Position numbers and translations under genes: made by a program. This document shows positions 8,355 to 16,673 of a stretch of DNA of 64,000 bases, one piece after another (position 1 is the stretch's first letter; each line of letters begins with the position of its first letter). This DNA comes from Arthrobacter sp. S39 (lineage in GTDB: Bacteria; Actinomycetota; Actinomycetes; Actinomycetales; Micrococcaceae), in the NCBI RefSeq assembly GCF_004320525.1, contig NZ_SIHX01000009.1, positions 1-64,000 on the forward strand. Direction: 5' to 3'. Under the pieces are notes generated by a model, which was not told where the DNA came from, did no database searches, and worked only from the letters and a program-made list of their open reading frames with translations.

Positions 8355-9752
8355 ATGAGTTCCCAGAATCCTGATTCCACGACATCCGGTTCCACCCAGC
8401 GCAAACTCCACCTCAATGCCTTCCTGATGAGCACCGGCCACCACGAGGCATCGTGGCGGCTGCCCGAGAGCGATCCGCGTTCCAGCACCAATGTGGAGCA
8501 CTACAAGCAGCTGGCCCGCACCGCCGAGCGCGGCAAGCTGGACTCCATCTTCTTCGCCGATTCGCCCGTGCTCTTCGGCGAGGTGGGCCGCCGCCCGGCC
8601 GGGAAGCTTGAGCCCACCGTGCTGCTGACCGCCATCGCCGGCGCCACCGAACGCATCGGGCTGATCGCCACCGCGTCCACCACCTACAACGAGCCGTACA
8701 ACCTGGCCCGCCGCTTTGCATCCGTGGACTGGGTCAGCGGCGGCCGCGCCGGGTGGAACGTGGTTACCACCGCCGGTCCCGACGCCGCCCGCAACTTCGG
8801 CGTGGACGACCAGCCCGCCCACGCCGTCCGGTACGAACGTGCCGCCGAGTTCATCGAGGTCGCCCAGAAGCTGTGGGACAGCTGGGAGGACGACGCCGTG
8901 CTCGCGGACAAGGCCGACGGCGTCTGGGGCGACTCGGAGAAGATCCGCACCGTCGACCACGAAGGCAAGCACTTCAAGGTCCGCGGCCCGCTCAACGTTC
9001 CCCGCTCCCCTCAAGGGCACCCGCTGATTGTCCAGGCCGGTTCCTCGGAGGACGGAAAGGACCTCGCCGCCCGGTACGCGGACGCCGTCTTCACCGCGCA
9101 CCAGACCCTCGCGGACGCGCAGGAGTTCTACCGGGACCTCAAAGCCCGGACCGCCGCCGTCGGCCGTGATCCGGAGACCATCAAGATCCTGCCCGGCATT
9201 GTCCCGGTCATCGGGGCCACCGAGGAGGAAGCCCAGGCGCTGGAGCGTGAGCTGGACCGGCTGATCAAGCCCGAATACGCGCGGATCCAGCTGGCCAAGA
9301 CGCTGCGCGTCGCCCCCGAGGACCTGCCCCTGGACCGCCAGCTGCCGGACAACCTGCCCAGCGAGGACGAGATCGAGGGCGCCAAGAGCCGCTACACGCT
9401 GATCGTCCAGCTCGCCCGCCGGGAGAAGCTCACAGTCCGGGAACTGATCGGGCGCCTGGGCGGCGGCCGCGGCCACCGGACCTTCACCGGCACCCCGGTC
9501 CAGGTGGCGGACGCCATCCAGGAATGGTTCGACGGCGGTGCAGCGGACGGCTTCAACATCATGCCGCCGGTGCTGCCCTCCGGGCTCGCGACCTTCGTAG
9601 ACCAGGTGGTGCCCATCCTGCAGGAGCGCGGCCTGTTCCGCACCGAATACACCGGCCGGACGCTGCGCGAGCACTACGGCCTGGAGCGTCCCGACAACCG
9701 TTTTGCCGGTGCGACCGCGGCGGAACTGTCGTCCATCGGATCGGCGTTCTAG
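8355..9752 (+). CDS. LLM-class flavin-dependent monooxygenase (NtaA/SnaA/DszA family)
   Basis: A 465-residue FMNH2-dependent oxygenase of the bacterial luciferase-like superfamily, in the NtaA/SnaA/DszA/SoxA subfamily. Characteristic blocks are LNAFLMSTGHHEASWRLPES near the start, FFADSP, the SGGRAGWNVVTT block with FGVDD, and GTPVQVADAIQEWFDGGAADG near the end. Such enzymes use reduced FMN and oxygen to cleave C-S or C-N bonds and need a separate flavin reductase. The ribosome site AGGAG precedes the ATG. It lies in the operon with the SsuA-like importer, so it probably oxidises the imported substrate. The next gene is a paralogue. Confidence 0.92.
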   Translation: MSSQNPDSTTSGSTQRKLHLNAFLMSTGHHEASWRLPESDPRSSTNVEHYKQLARTAERGKLDSIFFADSPVLFGEVGRRPAGKLEPTVLLTAIAGATERIGLIATASTTYNEPYNLARRFASVDWVSGGRAGWNVVTTAGPDAARNFGVDDQPAHAVRYERAAEFIEVAQKLWDSWEDDAVLADKADGVWGDSEKIRTVDHEGKHFKVRGPLNVPRSPQGHPLIVQAGSSEDGKDLAARYADAVFTAHQTLADAQEFYRDLKARTAAVGRDPETIKILPGIVPVIGATEEEAQALERELDRLIKPEYARIQLAKTLRVAPEDLPLDRQLPDNLPSEDEIEGAKSRYTLIVQLARREKLTVRELIGRLGGGRGHRTFTGTPVQVADAIQEWFDGGAADGFNIMPPVLPSGLATFVDQVVPILQERGLFRTEYTGRTLREHYGLERPDNRFAGATAAELSSIGSAF

Positions 9753-11104
9753 TGGGCCGGCAGCTAAAGCTCAACCTGTTCATCTACCCCGGCGGCCACC
9801 ACGAAGCCGCCTGGCGGCACCCTGCATCCCGGACCGACCGGGTCCTGGACATCCGGTTCTACCAGGAGCTGGCGCAGCGGGCGGAGGCGGCGAAGCTGGA
9901 CGCCGTCTTTTTCGCGGACGGGCCCGCGCTGGAGAGTAACGTGCAGTACGCCACCAGGTTCCGGCTGGAGCCGTTCACCTGGCTGTCCGCGATAGCCGTC
10001 GCCACCGAACGGATCGGCCTGATCGGCACGGCCAGCACCACGTACCTGGAGCCGTACAACGCGGCCCGGCTGTTCGCGTCGCTGGACCACCTGAGCGGCG
10101 GCCGCGCCGGCTGGAACATCGTCACCACCGGCGCCGAACGGGCAGCCCGGAACTTCGGCCTGGACGAGCACCCGCCGCACGCCGAGCGCTACTCCCGGGC
10201 GGACGAATTCGTCCGCGTGGTGGGCAAGCTCTGGGACAGCTGGGAGGACGGGGCGGTGGTGTCCGACGCCGGCACGGGGGTTTTCGCCGACACCTCACGG
10301 ATCCACGCGATCGGGCACGAGGGCGAACACTTCCGGGTGGAAGGTCCGCTGAACACGCCGCGGTCACCGCAGGGCCGGCCGGTCTACGTGCAGGCCGGCT
10401 CCTCCGCCGACGGCAAAGCCTTTGCGGCGCAGCATGCGGAAGCCGTGTTCACCGCCCACCAGACCCTGCAGAGCGCCCAGGGCTTCTATGCCGACATCAA
10501 GGCCCGGGCGGCCGCGGCCGGACGCGATCCGGAGCAGCTGCTCGTGCTCCCGGGCATCAGCCCCTACCTGGGTTCCACGGAGGCGGAGGCACGTGCGTTG
10601 CGGCAGGAATTCGACGAGCTGACCCAGCCCGAGTACGGGCTCGGCATCCTCCGCAAGCTGCTGGGTGTGGACCTCGACGGGCTCACGCTGGATGAGACGT
10701 TCCCGGAGGAGCTGCTGGCCGCCGAGGGCCGGGAGGGCAGCCGCACCCAGCTCCTCCTGGACGTCATCCGCCGGGAACGCCTCACCGTGCGCCAGACACT
10801 GCGCCGCTTCGCCGGGGCCCGCGGCCACTACGCCGTGGCCGGGACACCCGTTCAGGTGGCGGACGAGATCCAGCGCTGGTTCGAAAACGGTGCCGCCGAC
10901 GGGTTCAACATCATGCCGCCATGGCTGCCCGGCGGGTTCGAAGCCTTCGCCGACGAGGTGGTCCCCATCCTGCAGTCCCGCGGCCTGTTCCGCACCGAAT
11001 ACTCGGGCCGGACCCTCCGCGAACACTTCGGGCTGGACCGTCCCGAAAGCCAGTACACCCCGCAACTCCAGCACACCCGGCAACTACAAGGAGCACACGC
11101 ATGA
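9752..11104 (+). CDS. Second LLM-class flavin monooxygenase (paralogue)
   Basis: A 450-residue paralogue of the gene before it. It shares LNLFIYPGGHHEAAWRHP, FFADGPALE, a SGGRAGWNIVTTGAERAARN block and GTPVQVADEIQRWFENGAADG. The start is a GTG sharing one base with the upstream stop (TAGTG), indicating translational coupling. An open frame reaches back to 9524 within the neighbour but is a shadow. Two non-identical monooxygenases in one operon suggest either two substrates or two successive oxidation steps. No flavin reductase is in the operon; the nearest candidate FMN reductase is at 21.5 kb. Confidence 0.92.
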   Translation: MGRQLKLNLFIYPGGHHEAAWRHPASRTDRVLDIRFYQELAQRAEAAKLDAVFFADGPALESNVQYATRFRLEPFTWLSAIAVATERIGLIGTASTTYLEPYNAARLFASLDHLSGGRAGWNIVTTGAERAARNFGLDEHPPHAERYSRADEFVRVVGKLWDSWEDGAVVSDAGTGVFADTSRIHAIGHEGEHFRVEGPLNTPRSPQGRPVYVQAGSSADGKAFAAQHAEAVFTAHQTLQSAQGFYADIKARAAAAGRDPEQLLVLPGISPYLGSTEAEARALRQEFDELTQPEYGLGILRKLLGVDLDGLTLDETFPEELLAAEGREGSRTQLLLDVIRRERLTVRQTLRRFAGARGHYAVAGTPVQVADEIQRWFENGAADGFNIMPPWLPGGFEAFADEVVPILQSRGLFRTEYSGRTLREHFGLDRPESQYTPQLQHTRQLQGAHA

Positions 11105-12132
11105 CCGAATACCGCAGCCTCGGCGCCACCGGCCTCAAGGTCAGCCCGCTCACCCTGGGCACCATGATGTTCGGGGCCATCGGCAACCCGGACCACAACG
11201 ACTCCATCCGCGTCATCCACCGGGCGCTCGATTCCGGCATCAACGTGGTGGACACCGCCGATGTCTACTCCCAGGGCGAGTCCGAAACCATCGTGGGCAA
11301 GGCCCTGAAAGGCCGCCGCGACGACGTGGTGCTGGCCACCAAGGTCCACGGGCGGCTCGGCGAGGACGTGAACCAGGCCGGCAACTCGCGCCGCTGGATC
11401 ATCCGCGCCGTAGAGGACAGCCTGCGCCGGCTGCAGACGGACTGGATCGACCTCTACCAGGTGCACCGGCCGGAGCCCGACACAGACATTGACGAGACGC
11501 TCGGGGCATTGTCCGACCTCGTCCGGCAGGGCAAGATCCGCTATATCGGAACGTCCACGTTCGAGCCGGGGCAGATTGTGGAGGCCCAGTATGTGGCCCG
11601 CGAACGCCACCGGGAGCGTCCGGTGGCGGAGCAGCCGCCGTACTCCATCCTGGCGCGCGGCGTGGAGCGTGAAGTCCTCCCGCTGGCCCAGCGGCACAGG
11701 CTGGGTGTGCTGCCGTGGAGCCCGCTGGCCGGCGGCTGGCTGTCCGGCCGCATCAGGCCCGACGGCGGCCATGTCCCGTCCAGCCGGGCTGCCCGCCAGC
11801 CTGCCCGGCATGATCCGTCGACGGCGGAGAACGCCCGCAAGACCCAGGCTGTGCTGGAACTGACCGAGCTCGCGGACCAGGCCGGGCTGTCGCTGATCCA
11901 TCTGGCGCTGGGGTTCGTCCTCGAACACCCGGCAATCAGCTCGGCGATCATCGGCCCGCGGACGCTGGAGCAGCTGGAAGGTGCGCTGGGCGCGGACAAG
12001 GTGAGCCTGTCCGCGGATGTCCTGGACCGGATCGACGAGATCGTCCCGCCCGGCACCACGCTGAACGCAGCGGACAGCGGCTACCAGCCGCCGTCGCTGC
12101 TTGATCCGCTGCTGCGGCGCCGCAGCCGCTGA
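11101..12132 (+). CDS. Aldo/keto reductase, last gene of the organosulfur operon
   Basis: A 343-residue AKR that overlaps the preceding stop by four bases (ATGA). Catalytic residues are in VVDTADVYSQGESE (Asp, Tyr), ATKVHG (Lys) and LYQVHRPEP (His). The insert VHGRLGEDVNQAGNSRRWI is typical of the YajO/Tas-like AKR group. Inference: it reduces an aldehyde or ketone released when the monooxygenases cleave the substrate. A long hairpin between convergent genes ends the operon. Confidence 0.92.
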   Translation: MTEYRSLGATGLKVSPLTLGTMMFGAIGNPDHNDSIRVIHRALDSGINVVDTADVYSQGESETIVGKALKGRRDDVVLATKVHGRLGEDVNQAGNSRRWIIRAVEDSLRRLQTDWIDLYQVHRPEPDTDIDETLGALSDLVRQGKIRYIGTSTFEPGQIVEAQYVARERHRERPVAEQPPYSILARGVEREVLPLAQRHRLGVLPWSPLAGGWLSGRIRPDGGHVPSSRAARQPARHDPSTAENARKTQAVLELTELADQAGLSLIHLALGFVLEHPAISSAIIGPRTLEQLEGALGADKVSLSADVLDRIDEIVPPGTTLNAADSGYQPPSLLDPLLRRRSR

Positions 12133-12151
12133 GCCGGACCAGGCAGCAAAT

Positions 12152-12208
12152 CCGGGGCTTGTTCGCGAAACCGAACCTTGAAGGCAAGGTTTCGCGAACA
12201 AGCCCCGG
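12152..12208. terminator. Bidirectional hairpin terminator between convergent genes
   Basis: Perfect 21-base arms, 12152-12172 and 12188-12208 (outer end CCGGGGCTTGTTCGCGAAAC), enclose a 15-base loop. It sits between the stop codons of the aldo/keto reductase (plus) and the PucR-like gene (minus), so it probably ends both transcripts. Confidence 0.75.
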
Positions 12209-12221
12209 ACGGCGTGCCTGA

Positions 12222-13238
12222 CTACTGGCCGAACGTCGTCGTGGCCAGCCTGTAGAGCGTGAGCACGAGTGACAATCGCACACGTCCCGGCGCCGTGCGG
12301 ATGTCGAACCCGAGCGCCGTCGAGTAGTCCGCCGCCCGGCTTTGAACACTGGAGTGGTGCAGGCCCACTTCCTCTGCGACGGCCCGCAGGCTGCTGGCCG
12401 TCGCAAGGGACTCGAGGAGCACCAGCGCCTTGGGCTGCGACTGAAGAAGCAGTTTCAGCGCCGTAAGGTCCGGGGGTTCGAAGCGGGCGGAATCTGCCAA
12501 CTCAGCGAAGACGAGCAGGCTGCCCAAGTCATCGGCAAGGTGCCGCGGATGCTGGGGACTGGTCAGCCGCAGTGCGAGGAGGGCCGATGCCCATGACTGA
12601 TCGAGCGCGCTTGGAACCATGGCCAGGCCAACGCCCGACCGGACGCCGGGCTGGCCATCCGGCGGTTGGGCGTCCGAAGGCCGGCGGATTGCTGCCCGCA
12701 CCGGCCCGACTCCGGTGTAGATCACTGAGCTTGGCCCCGGCAGCGCCACAGAGGCCGGAACGGCAACCACCCTGTAGCTTGACTCCCGTTCCAGATGCAG
12801 CATTGCGGCGGCATCCATCCGCCTGTCGAGCGGGGCGGCGCCGTCAATGACAGTCTCGACAGCCCGGCGGGAAGCGGCCACCGGGCTGGTGCGGTCGAAG
12901 GAGATGCCGAGCGCGATGGCCACACGCTCAAGGATCATCTCATCGTTCGCGAAAGCCTGGCCCGTGCGCTCAATCCACACCCGTCCGCCGTCACCGAAAT
13001 CGTGGCCGGGCCAGGCGCCAGGTTCGCCGGAAGTGGTTTTCATGCCGGAGGCGTCGACGCGCACGGAACTGCCGTCCGCGCTGAATCCCGCTGCGCAACC
13101 GCTCAGCACGGCGGCCCCGCTCAGCAGGACCTGGGCGCTGGCATGGCCGTCGACGAGCGCGTCAAAGTACGCGATCACCTTAAGGCTTTCGGAGGCCTCA
13201 GGGTCGAGCGCCTTGAGTCGCCAAACCAGTCCCTGCAT
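12222..13238 (-). CDS. PucR-like helix-turn-helix regulator
   Basis: A 338-residue protein whose C terminus carries a PucR-type helix-turn-helix (near 280-325: SLRAVAEEVGLHHSSVQSRA) and ends in a VRLSLVLTLYRL helix, as in CdaR/PucR regulators. The N-terminal 200 residues resemble no sensor domain that I can name. The gene lies downstream of, and in the same direction as, the HSL-type hydrolase gene. It may regulate that gene or the neighbouring aldo/keto reductase. Confidence 0.75.
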   Translation of the reverse strand: MQGLVWRLKALDPEASESLKVIAYFDALVDGHASAQVLLSGAAVLSGCAAGFSADGSSVRVDASGMKTTSGEPGAWPGHDFGDGGRVWIERTGQAFANDEMILERVAIALGISFDRTSPVAASRRAVETVIDGAAPLDRRMDAAAMLHLERESSYRVVAVPASVALPGPSSVIYTGVGPVRAAIRRPSDAQPPDGQPGVRSGVGLAMVPSALDQSWASALLALRLTSPQHPRHLADDLGSLLVFAELADSARFEPPDLTALKLLLQSQPKALVLLESLATASSLRAVAEEVGLHHSSVQSRAADYSTALGFDIRTAPGRVRLSLVLTLYRLATTTFGQ

Positions 13239-13311
13239 ATCTGCCGCTCGTAGAGTTAGCTTTTGGTGCGAATTTTACTCCGCCGGCATGTGCCAGGCGC
13301 CTCGCACCGCG

Positions 13312-14277
13312 TCAGGCGCCGAGGATGCGGCGTACCCACCTCGTCCGAACGTCGCGGGCCTGGACCGACAAGGCGGCCTGGGGCACGATCATGTCAAAGC
13401 CATGGAATCCGCCCGCCCAGACATGCAGTTCGGCTACGCCTCCTACAGCCCAGATTGCCGAGGCATAGGCCACAACCTCGTCCCGGAACACCTCGGCGGT
13501 GGCTACATCGACGAAGGCGGGCGGCAGGTTGGACAGGTCAGTCGCCCGGGCCGGGGCGGCGTAGATGGAGACCTCCGCCGTCCTGCGCCGGTCACCGAGC
13601 AACGCATCCCAGCCGGTGTCGTTGCTGGTGCGGTCCCACAGCCCGAAGCCGTCGATCTGGTAGCTGGAAACTGTTTCGTTGCGGTCGTCCAGCATGGGGC
13701 AGATCAGCACCTGCGCGGCCAAGGCCGGACCTCCCCGGTCCCGCGCCATCAGGGCCACGCCTGCGGCCAGCCCGCCGCCGGCACTCGTGCCGGCGATGAT
13801 GAGGCGCTCCGGGTCGAAGCCGAGCTCCTCGGCATGCGCGGCTGTCCAGACCAGGCCTGCATAGCAGTCCTCCACGGGTGCCGGGTCCGGGTTTTCAGGT
13901 GCGAGGCGGTACTCAACAGATACCGCGACGGCGTCCATCAGTTCCACCCATTCGATGAGCATGTCCGCACCAAGGAAGCGGTCGCCAATGACCATGCCGC
14001 CGCCGTGGGTGTGATAAATCCCTGGGCCGCCGGGGACATGGTCGATCCTGGAGAAGATGGAAACAATGAGGTCGGGGGCGCCATCCGGGCCGGGGATCGT
14101 CCGCTCTACGTGACGTACGGCGTGCCCGGCAAGCTGCTCTTCAATGGACGAGGTAAGTGGTGCGCTGCGCATCCCGGAGATCATGTCAGGTGTCAACGTG
14201 GGGTTGAGCAGATCCCCCAGCGCGGCAAGTGTTGCACCAAGTTCAGCATCAAAAGGTGGGGCTTTGGGGGTTGGCAT
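13312..14277 (-). CDS. Alpha/beta hydrolase (HSL-type esterase)
   Basis: A 321-residue hydrolase of the alpha/beta-hydrolase-3 group. The oxyanion motif HGGG is in YHTHGGGMVIGD. The nucleophile elbow is GTSAGGGLA. The histidine is in WAGGFHGFD and the acid is probably in the DVATAEVFRDE region. These are diagnostic of hormone-sensitive-lipase-like esterases acting on short-chain esters, often in the cytoplasm. It is divergent from the next aldo/keto reductase across a 275-base region that must contain both promoters. The physiological substrate is unknown. Confidence 0.9.
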   Translation of the reverse strand: MPTPKAPPFDAELGATLAALGDLLNPTLTPDMISGMRSAPLTSSIEEQLAGHAVRHVERTIPGPDGAPDLIVSIFSRIDHVPGGPGIYHTHGGGMVIGDRFLGADMLIEWVELMDAVAVSVEYRLAPENPDPAPVEDCYAGLVWTAAHAEELGFDPERLIIAGTSAGGGLAAGVALMARDRGGPALAAQVLICPMLDDRNETVSSYQIDGFGLWDRTSNDTGWDALLGDRRRTAEVSIYAAPARATDLSNLPPAFVDVATAEVFRDEVVAYASAIWAVGGVAELHVWAGGFHGFDMIVPQAALSVQARDVRTRWVRRILGA

Positions 14278-14552
14278 CGTGTACTCCTGGGGTGGCTGGC
14301 CACCGCGTTGTGACCTGAATTCAGCCTAGGTATTCCCTACCGCGATTCTAACCGCCAGCAACACGCAAACCGGAGTGTCCAAACCGCCATCTGGCGGGGA
14401 CCGTCTCATCTCCAGTCGTCGTCGGGCAATGTTCGGGGTGAGTTGATGGCCCGGGCATCGGATGTGGGGGCAATCACACGATCAAGCCAGCAAAGCAGGC
14501 AGAATACATGTGAGAAAGCCTTTTCTGGATCTCGTACCCGAAGGAACCCACC
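14278..14552. other. Divergent promoter region, esterase / aldo-keto reductase
   Basis: This 275-base region holds the 5' ends of two divergent genes. I see a ribosome site (AAGGAA) for the reductase. I see no clear operator palindrome and no coding sequence with a good ribosome site. Confidence 0.35.
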
Positions 14553-15479
14553 ATGGAATACCGCACCCTTGGCCGCACCGGCCTGTCCGTCTCTGCCGTC
14601 TGCGTCGGCACCAGCTCCCTGGGCAGCCACCCGGCACCGCGCGGGACCGACACCGCCGTCGCCACCATCCGCCGGGTCTTCGAAGGCCCGTTCAACTTCA
14701 TCGACACGTCCAACGAGTACGGACAGACGAACAGTGAGCGCCGCATTGGCCAGGCCCTGGCCGAGGCCGGCGGCCTGCCCGAAGACGTGGTGGTGGCCAC
14801 CAAGGTGGACCCCATCCGCGGCATCAGCGACTTCTCCGGGGACCGCGTCCGCCGCTCCGTGGAGGAATCCCTCGAACGCCTCGGCCTGGACCGGCTCCAG
14901 CTGGTGTACCTCCACGATCCGGAGAAGATCACTTTCGAGGAGGGCACCGCGGCGGGCGGCCCGCTTGAAGCCCTGATCGAACTGCGCGACCAAGGAGTCA
15001 TCGGGCACCTGGGTGTGGCCGGCGGACCGATCGACCTGGAACTGAAGTACCTGGCCACGGACGTGTTCGACGTCGTCATCAGCCACAACCGGTACACCCT
15101 GGTGGACCAGACGGCCGAGCCGCTGATCCAGGACGCGATGGAGCGCGGGGTGGCGTATGTCAACGCGGCGCCGTTCGGCGGCGGCATGCTGGTGAAGGGC
15201 CCGGACGCGGCCCCCAACTACTGCTACCGCCCGGCCAGCGAGGCCATCATCGCGCGGGTCAAGGAAATGGAAGCCATCTGCAACGAGTACGGCGTGCCGC
15301 TGGCCGCCGCCGCGCTGCAGTTCTCCACCCGGGATCCGCGGGTCAGCTCCACCATCGTGGGCATGTCAGAACCCGGCCGCGTTGAGGAAACCGTCCGGCT
15401 CGCCGAATGGGACATTCCGGAGGACTTCTGGACACGGATCCTGCCGCTCGCGGCGGCCGGAACCGGCGAGCTGGGCTAA
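14553..15479 (+). CDS. Aldo/keto reductase (aldose dehydrogenase-like)
   Basis: A 308-residue AKR with FNFIDTSNEYGQTNSE (Asp, Tyr), ATKVDP (Lys) and LVYLHDPEK (His). The N-terminal VGTSSLGSHPAPRG and the VAGGPIDLELKYLATDVFDV segment resemble L-fucose/D-threo-aldose 1-dehydrogenases and pyridoxal 4-dehydrogenases. A sugar or aldehyde substrate is plausible but not proven. It is monocistronic and convergent with the response regulator gene, with only 26 bases between them. Confidence 0.9.
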   Translation: MEYRTLGRTGLSVSAVCVGTSSLGSHPAPRGTDTAVATIRRVFEGPFNFIDTSNEYGQTNSERRIGQALAEAGGLPEDVVVATKVDPIRGISDFSGDRVRRSVEESLERLGLDRLQLVYLHDPEKITFEEGTAAGGPLEALIELRDQGVIGHLGVAGGPIDLELKYLATDVFDVVISHNRYTLVDQTAEPLIQDAMERGVAYVNAAPFGGGMLVKGPDAAPNYCYRPASEAIIARVKEMEAICNEYGVPLAAAALQFSTRDPRVSSTIVGMSEPGRVEETVRLAEWDIPEDFWTRILPLAAAGTGELG

Positions 15480-15505
15480 GCCCCGGACAACCGGTACGGC
15501 CGCGG

Positions 15506-16327
15506 CTAGGGTGCCAGCCGGTACCCCACGCCGCGCACCGTTTCAATCCAATGCGGCGACCGGGAGCTGTCGCCCAGGCGCTTGCGCAGGTTGCCCAAGT
15601 GGACCTCGACGGCGCGCTCCTCGCCCGCGGTGACGAACGAGCCGGTGCTGTACGGCTCGTTCCGCAGCCGGCGGACCAGGTCAGCTTTTGTCTGCACCAC
15701 CCGGCCGTTCTCCATGAGGACCAGGAGCAGGTCAAACTGGGTGCGGGTCAGGTCCAGCGGGACGCCTTGGATGGCGGCGGAGCGGGATCCTTCGTGCAGC
15801 GTCAGGCCTTTGTGCTCAAAATCGCACAGCACGGCGGTCCCGGCGTTCCTCGGCGGAGTGTCGCCGGCGGGGGCCAGCGCAGCAGGAGGCGCAGGGTGCT
15901 GCCCGGCCCGGGGTTGGGGCGGCGCCTGCATTCTTTCCCCGGAAGCGGAGTTCAGCGACCGCGGACGCCTCAGCATGGCGGCGATCCGGGCACGCAGTTC
16001 CCGGGGCCGGAACGGCTTGGTCATGTAGTCGTCAGCGCCGGCTTCGAAGCCCATCAGAGCATCGGCTTCTTCCACCCGGCCGGTGACGATGATCAGGTAG
16101 GCATCGCTGAACGTGCGGATCCGGCGCGAGGCCTCGATGCCGTCAAAGTCCGGCAGGCCCACGTCCATGGTGACAATAACGGGGTTGTGTTCCCGCACGG
16201 CCTGCACGCCTTCCATGCCTGAGGCCGTCTCAAACACGGCAAATCCGGACTGCTGGAGCACCTCCTTCAGAGATGTCCTGATGTCGTCGTCGTCTTCGAC
16301 AACAACAGCAACGCCCCGCTCCACCAT
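15506..16327 (-). CDS. OmpR-family response regulator
   Basis: A two-domain regulator. The receiver domain begins VAVVVEDDDDIRTSL, with phosphoacceptor Asp in VTMDVGLPDFDG and the conserved Lys in MTKPFRPRELRARI. A proline/alanine-rich linker follows. The C-terminal winged helix is of the PhoB/OmpR type (LTRTQFDLLLVLMENGRVVQ to IETVRGVGYRL). The start was taken at ATG-GTG-GAG, which leaves a receiver beginning at the usual place. Upstream in-frame ATGs would add up to 17 residues. No adjacent histidine kinase is present, but an orphan HATPase protein is encoded 5 kb away. The AT-rich upstream region contains 11-bp-spaced TTGAG repeats of the kind such regulators bind. Confidence 0.92.
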   Translation of the reverse strand: MVERGVAVVVEDDDDIRTSLKEVLQQSGFAVFETASGMEGVQAVREHNPVIVTMDVGLPDFDGIEASRRIRTFSDAYLIIVTGRVEEADALMGFEAGADDYMTKPFRPRELRARIAAMLRRPRSLNSASGERMQAPPQPRAGQHPAPPAALAPAGDTPPRNAGTAVLCDFEHKGLTLHEGSRSAAIQGVPLDLTRTQFDLLLVLMENGRVVQTKADLVRRLRNEPYSTGSFVTAGEERAVEVHLGNLRKRLGDSSRSPHWIETVRGVGYRLAP

Positions 16328-16673
16328 CCATGCCCCCATTAAGTCTCTATTGCCTGCTGCCGCAAGCTCACCATCCAAGCTATTTCATCTTTTATTCGGT
16401 GACATAAACCACGCGGATGGGTTTTTCAAGGGCTCAGGGGTGAAACTTCTAATTATTTAGCCTACACACCCATATTGCCCTCGATTCCAAATTGGCCGTA
16501 AGTTGAGTAATTCTTGAGGTTGGGAAAATATTGCGTATTTCTTGAGGTTTTGCTCCGCTCAAATTAATCGCATTTGGGCTATTGCGTTCTGTGACTGAAG
16601 TGACTGATGATCATCGTGTGCTCAATGGGGGCGCAAAGATGCTCGCTGGGGAGCAAGACATAAGGGGCGTTGC
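16328..16673. promoter_or_regulatory. AT-rich divergent region with TTGAG direct repeats
   Basis: This region between the response regulator and the GH16-like gene is clearly more AT-rich than its surroundings. It contains TTGAG at 16503-16507 and 16514-16518, exactly 11 bases apart. The 11-base word TTCTTGAGGTT recurs at 16511-16521 and 16539-16549. Eleven-base direct repeats are the typical layout for OmpR/PhoB-type binding, so the neighbouring regulator may act here on itself and on the GH16-like gene. No coding sequence is evident. Confidence 0.5.

Noticed and set aside
12847..14313. 488-codon plus-strand open frame across the regulator and esterase
   Set aside because: It spans two real minus-strand genes and their gap and has no domain.
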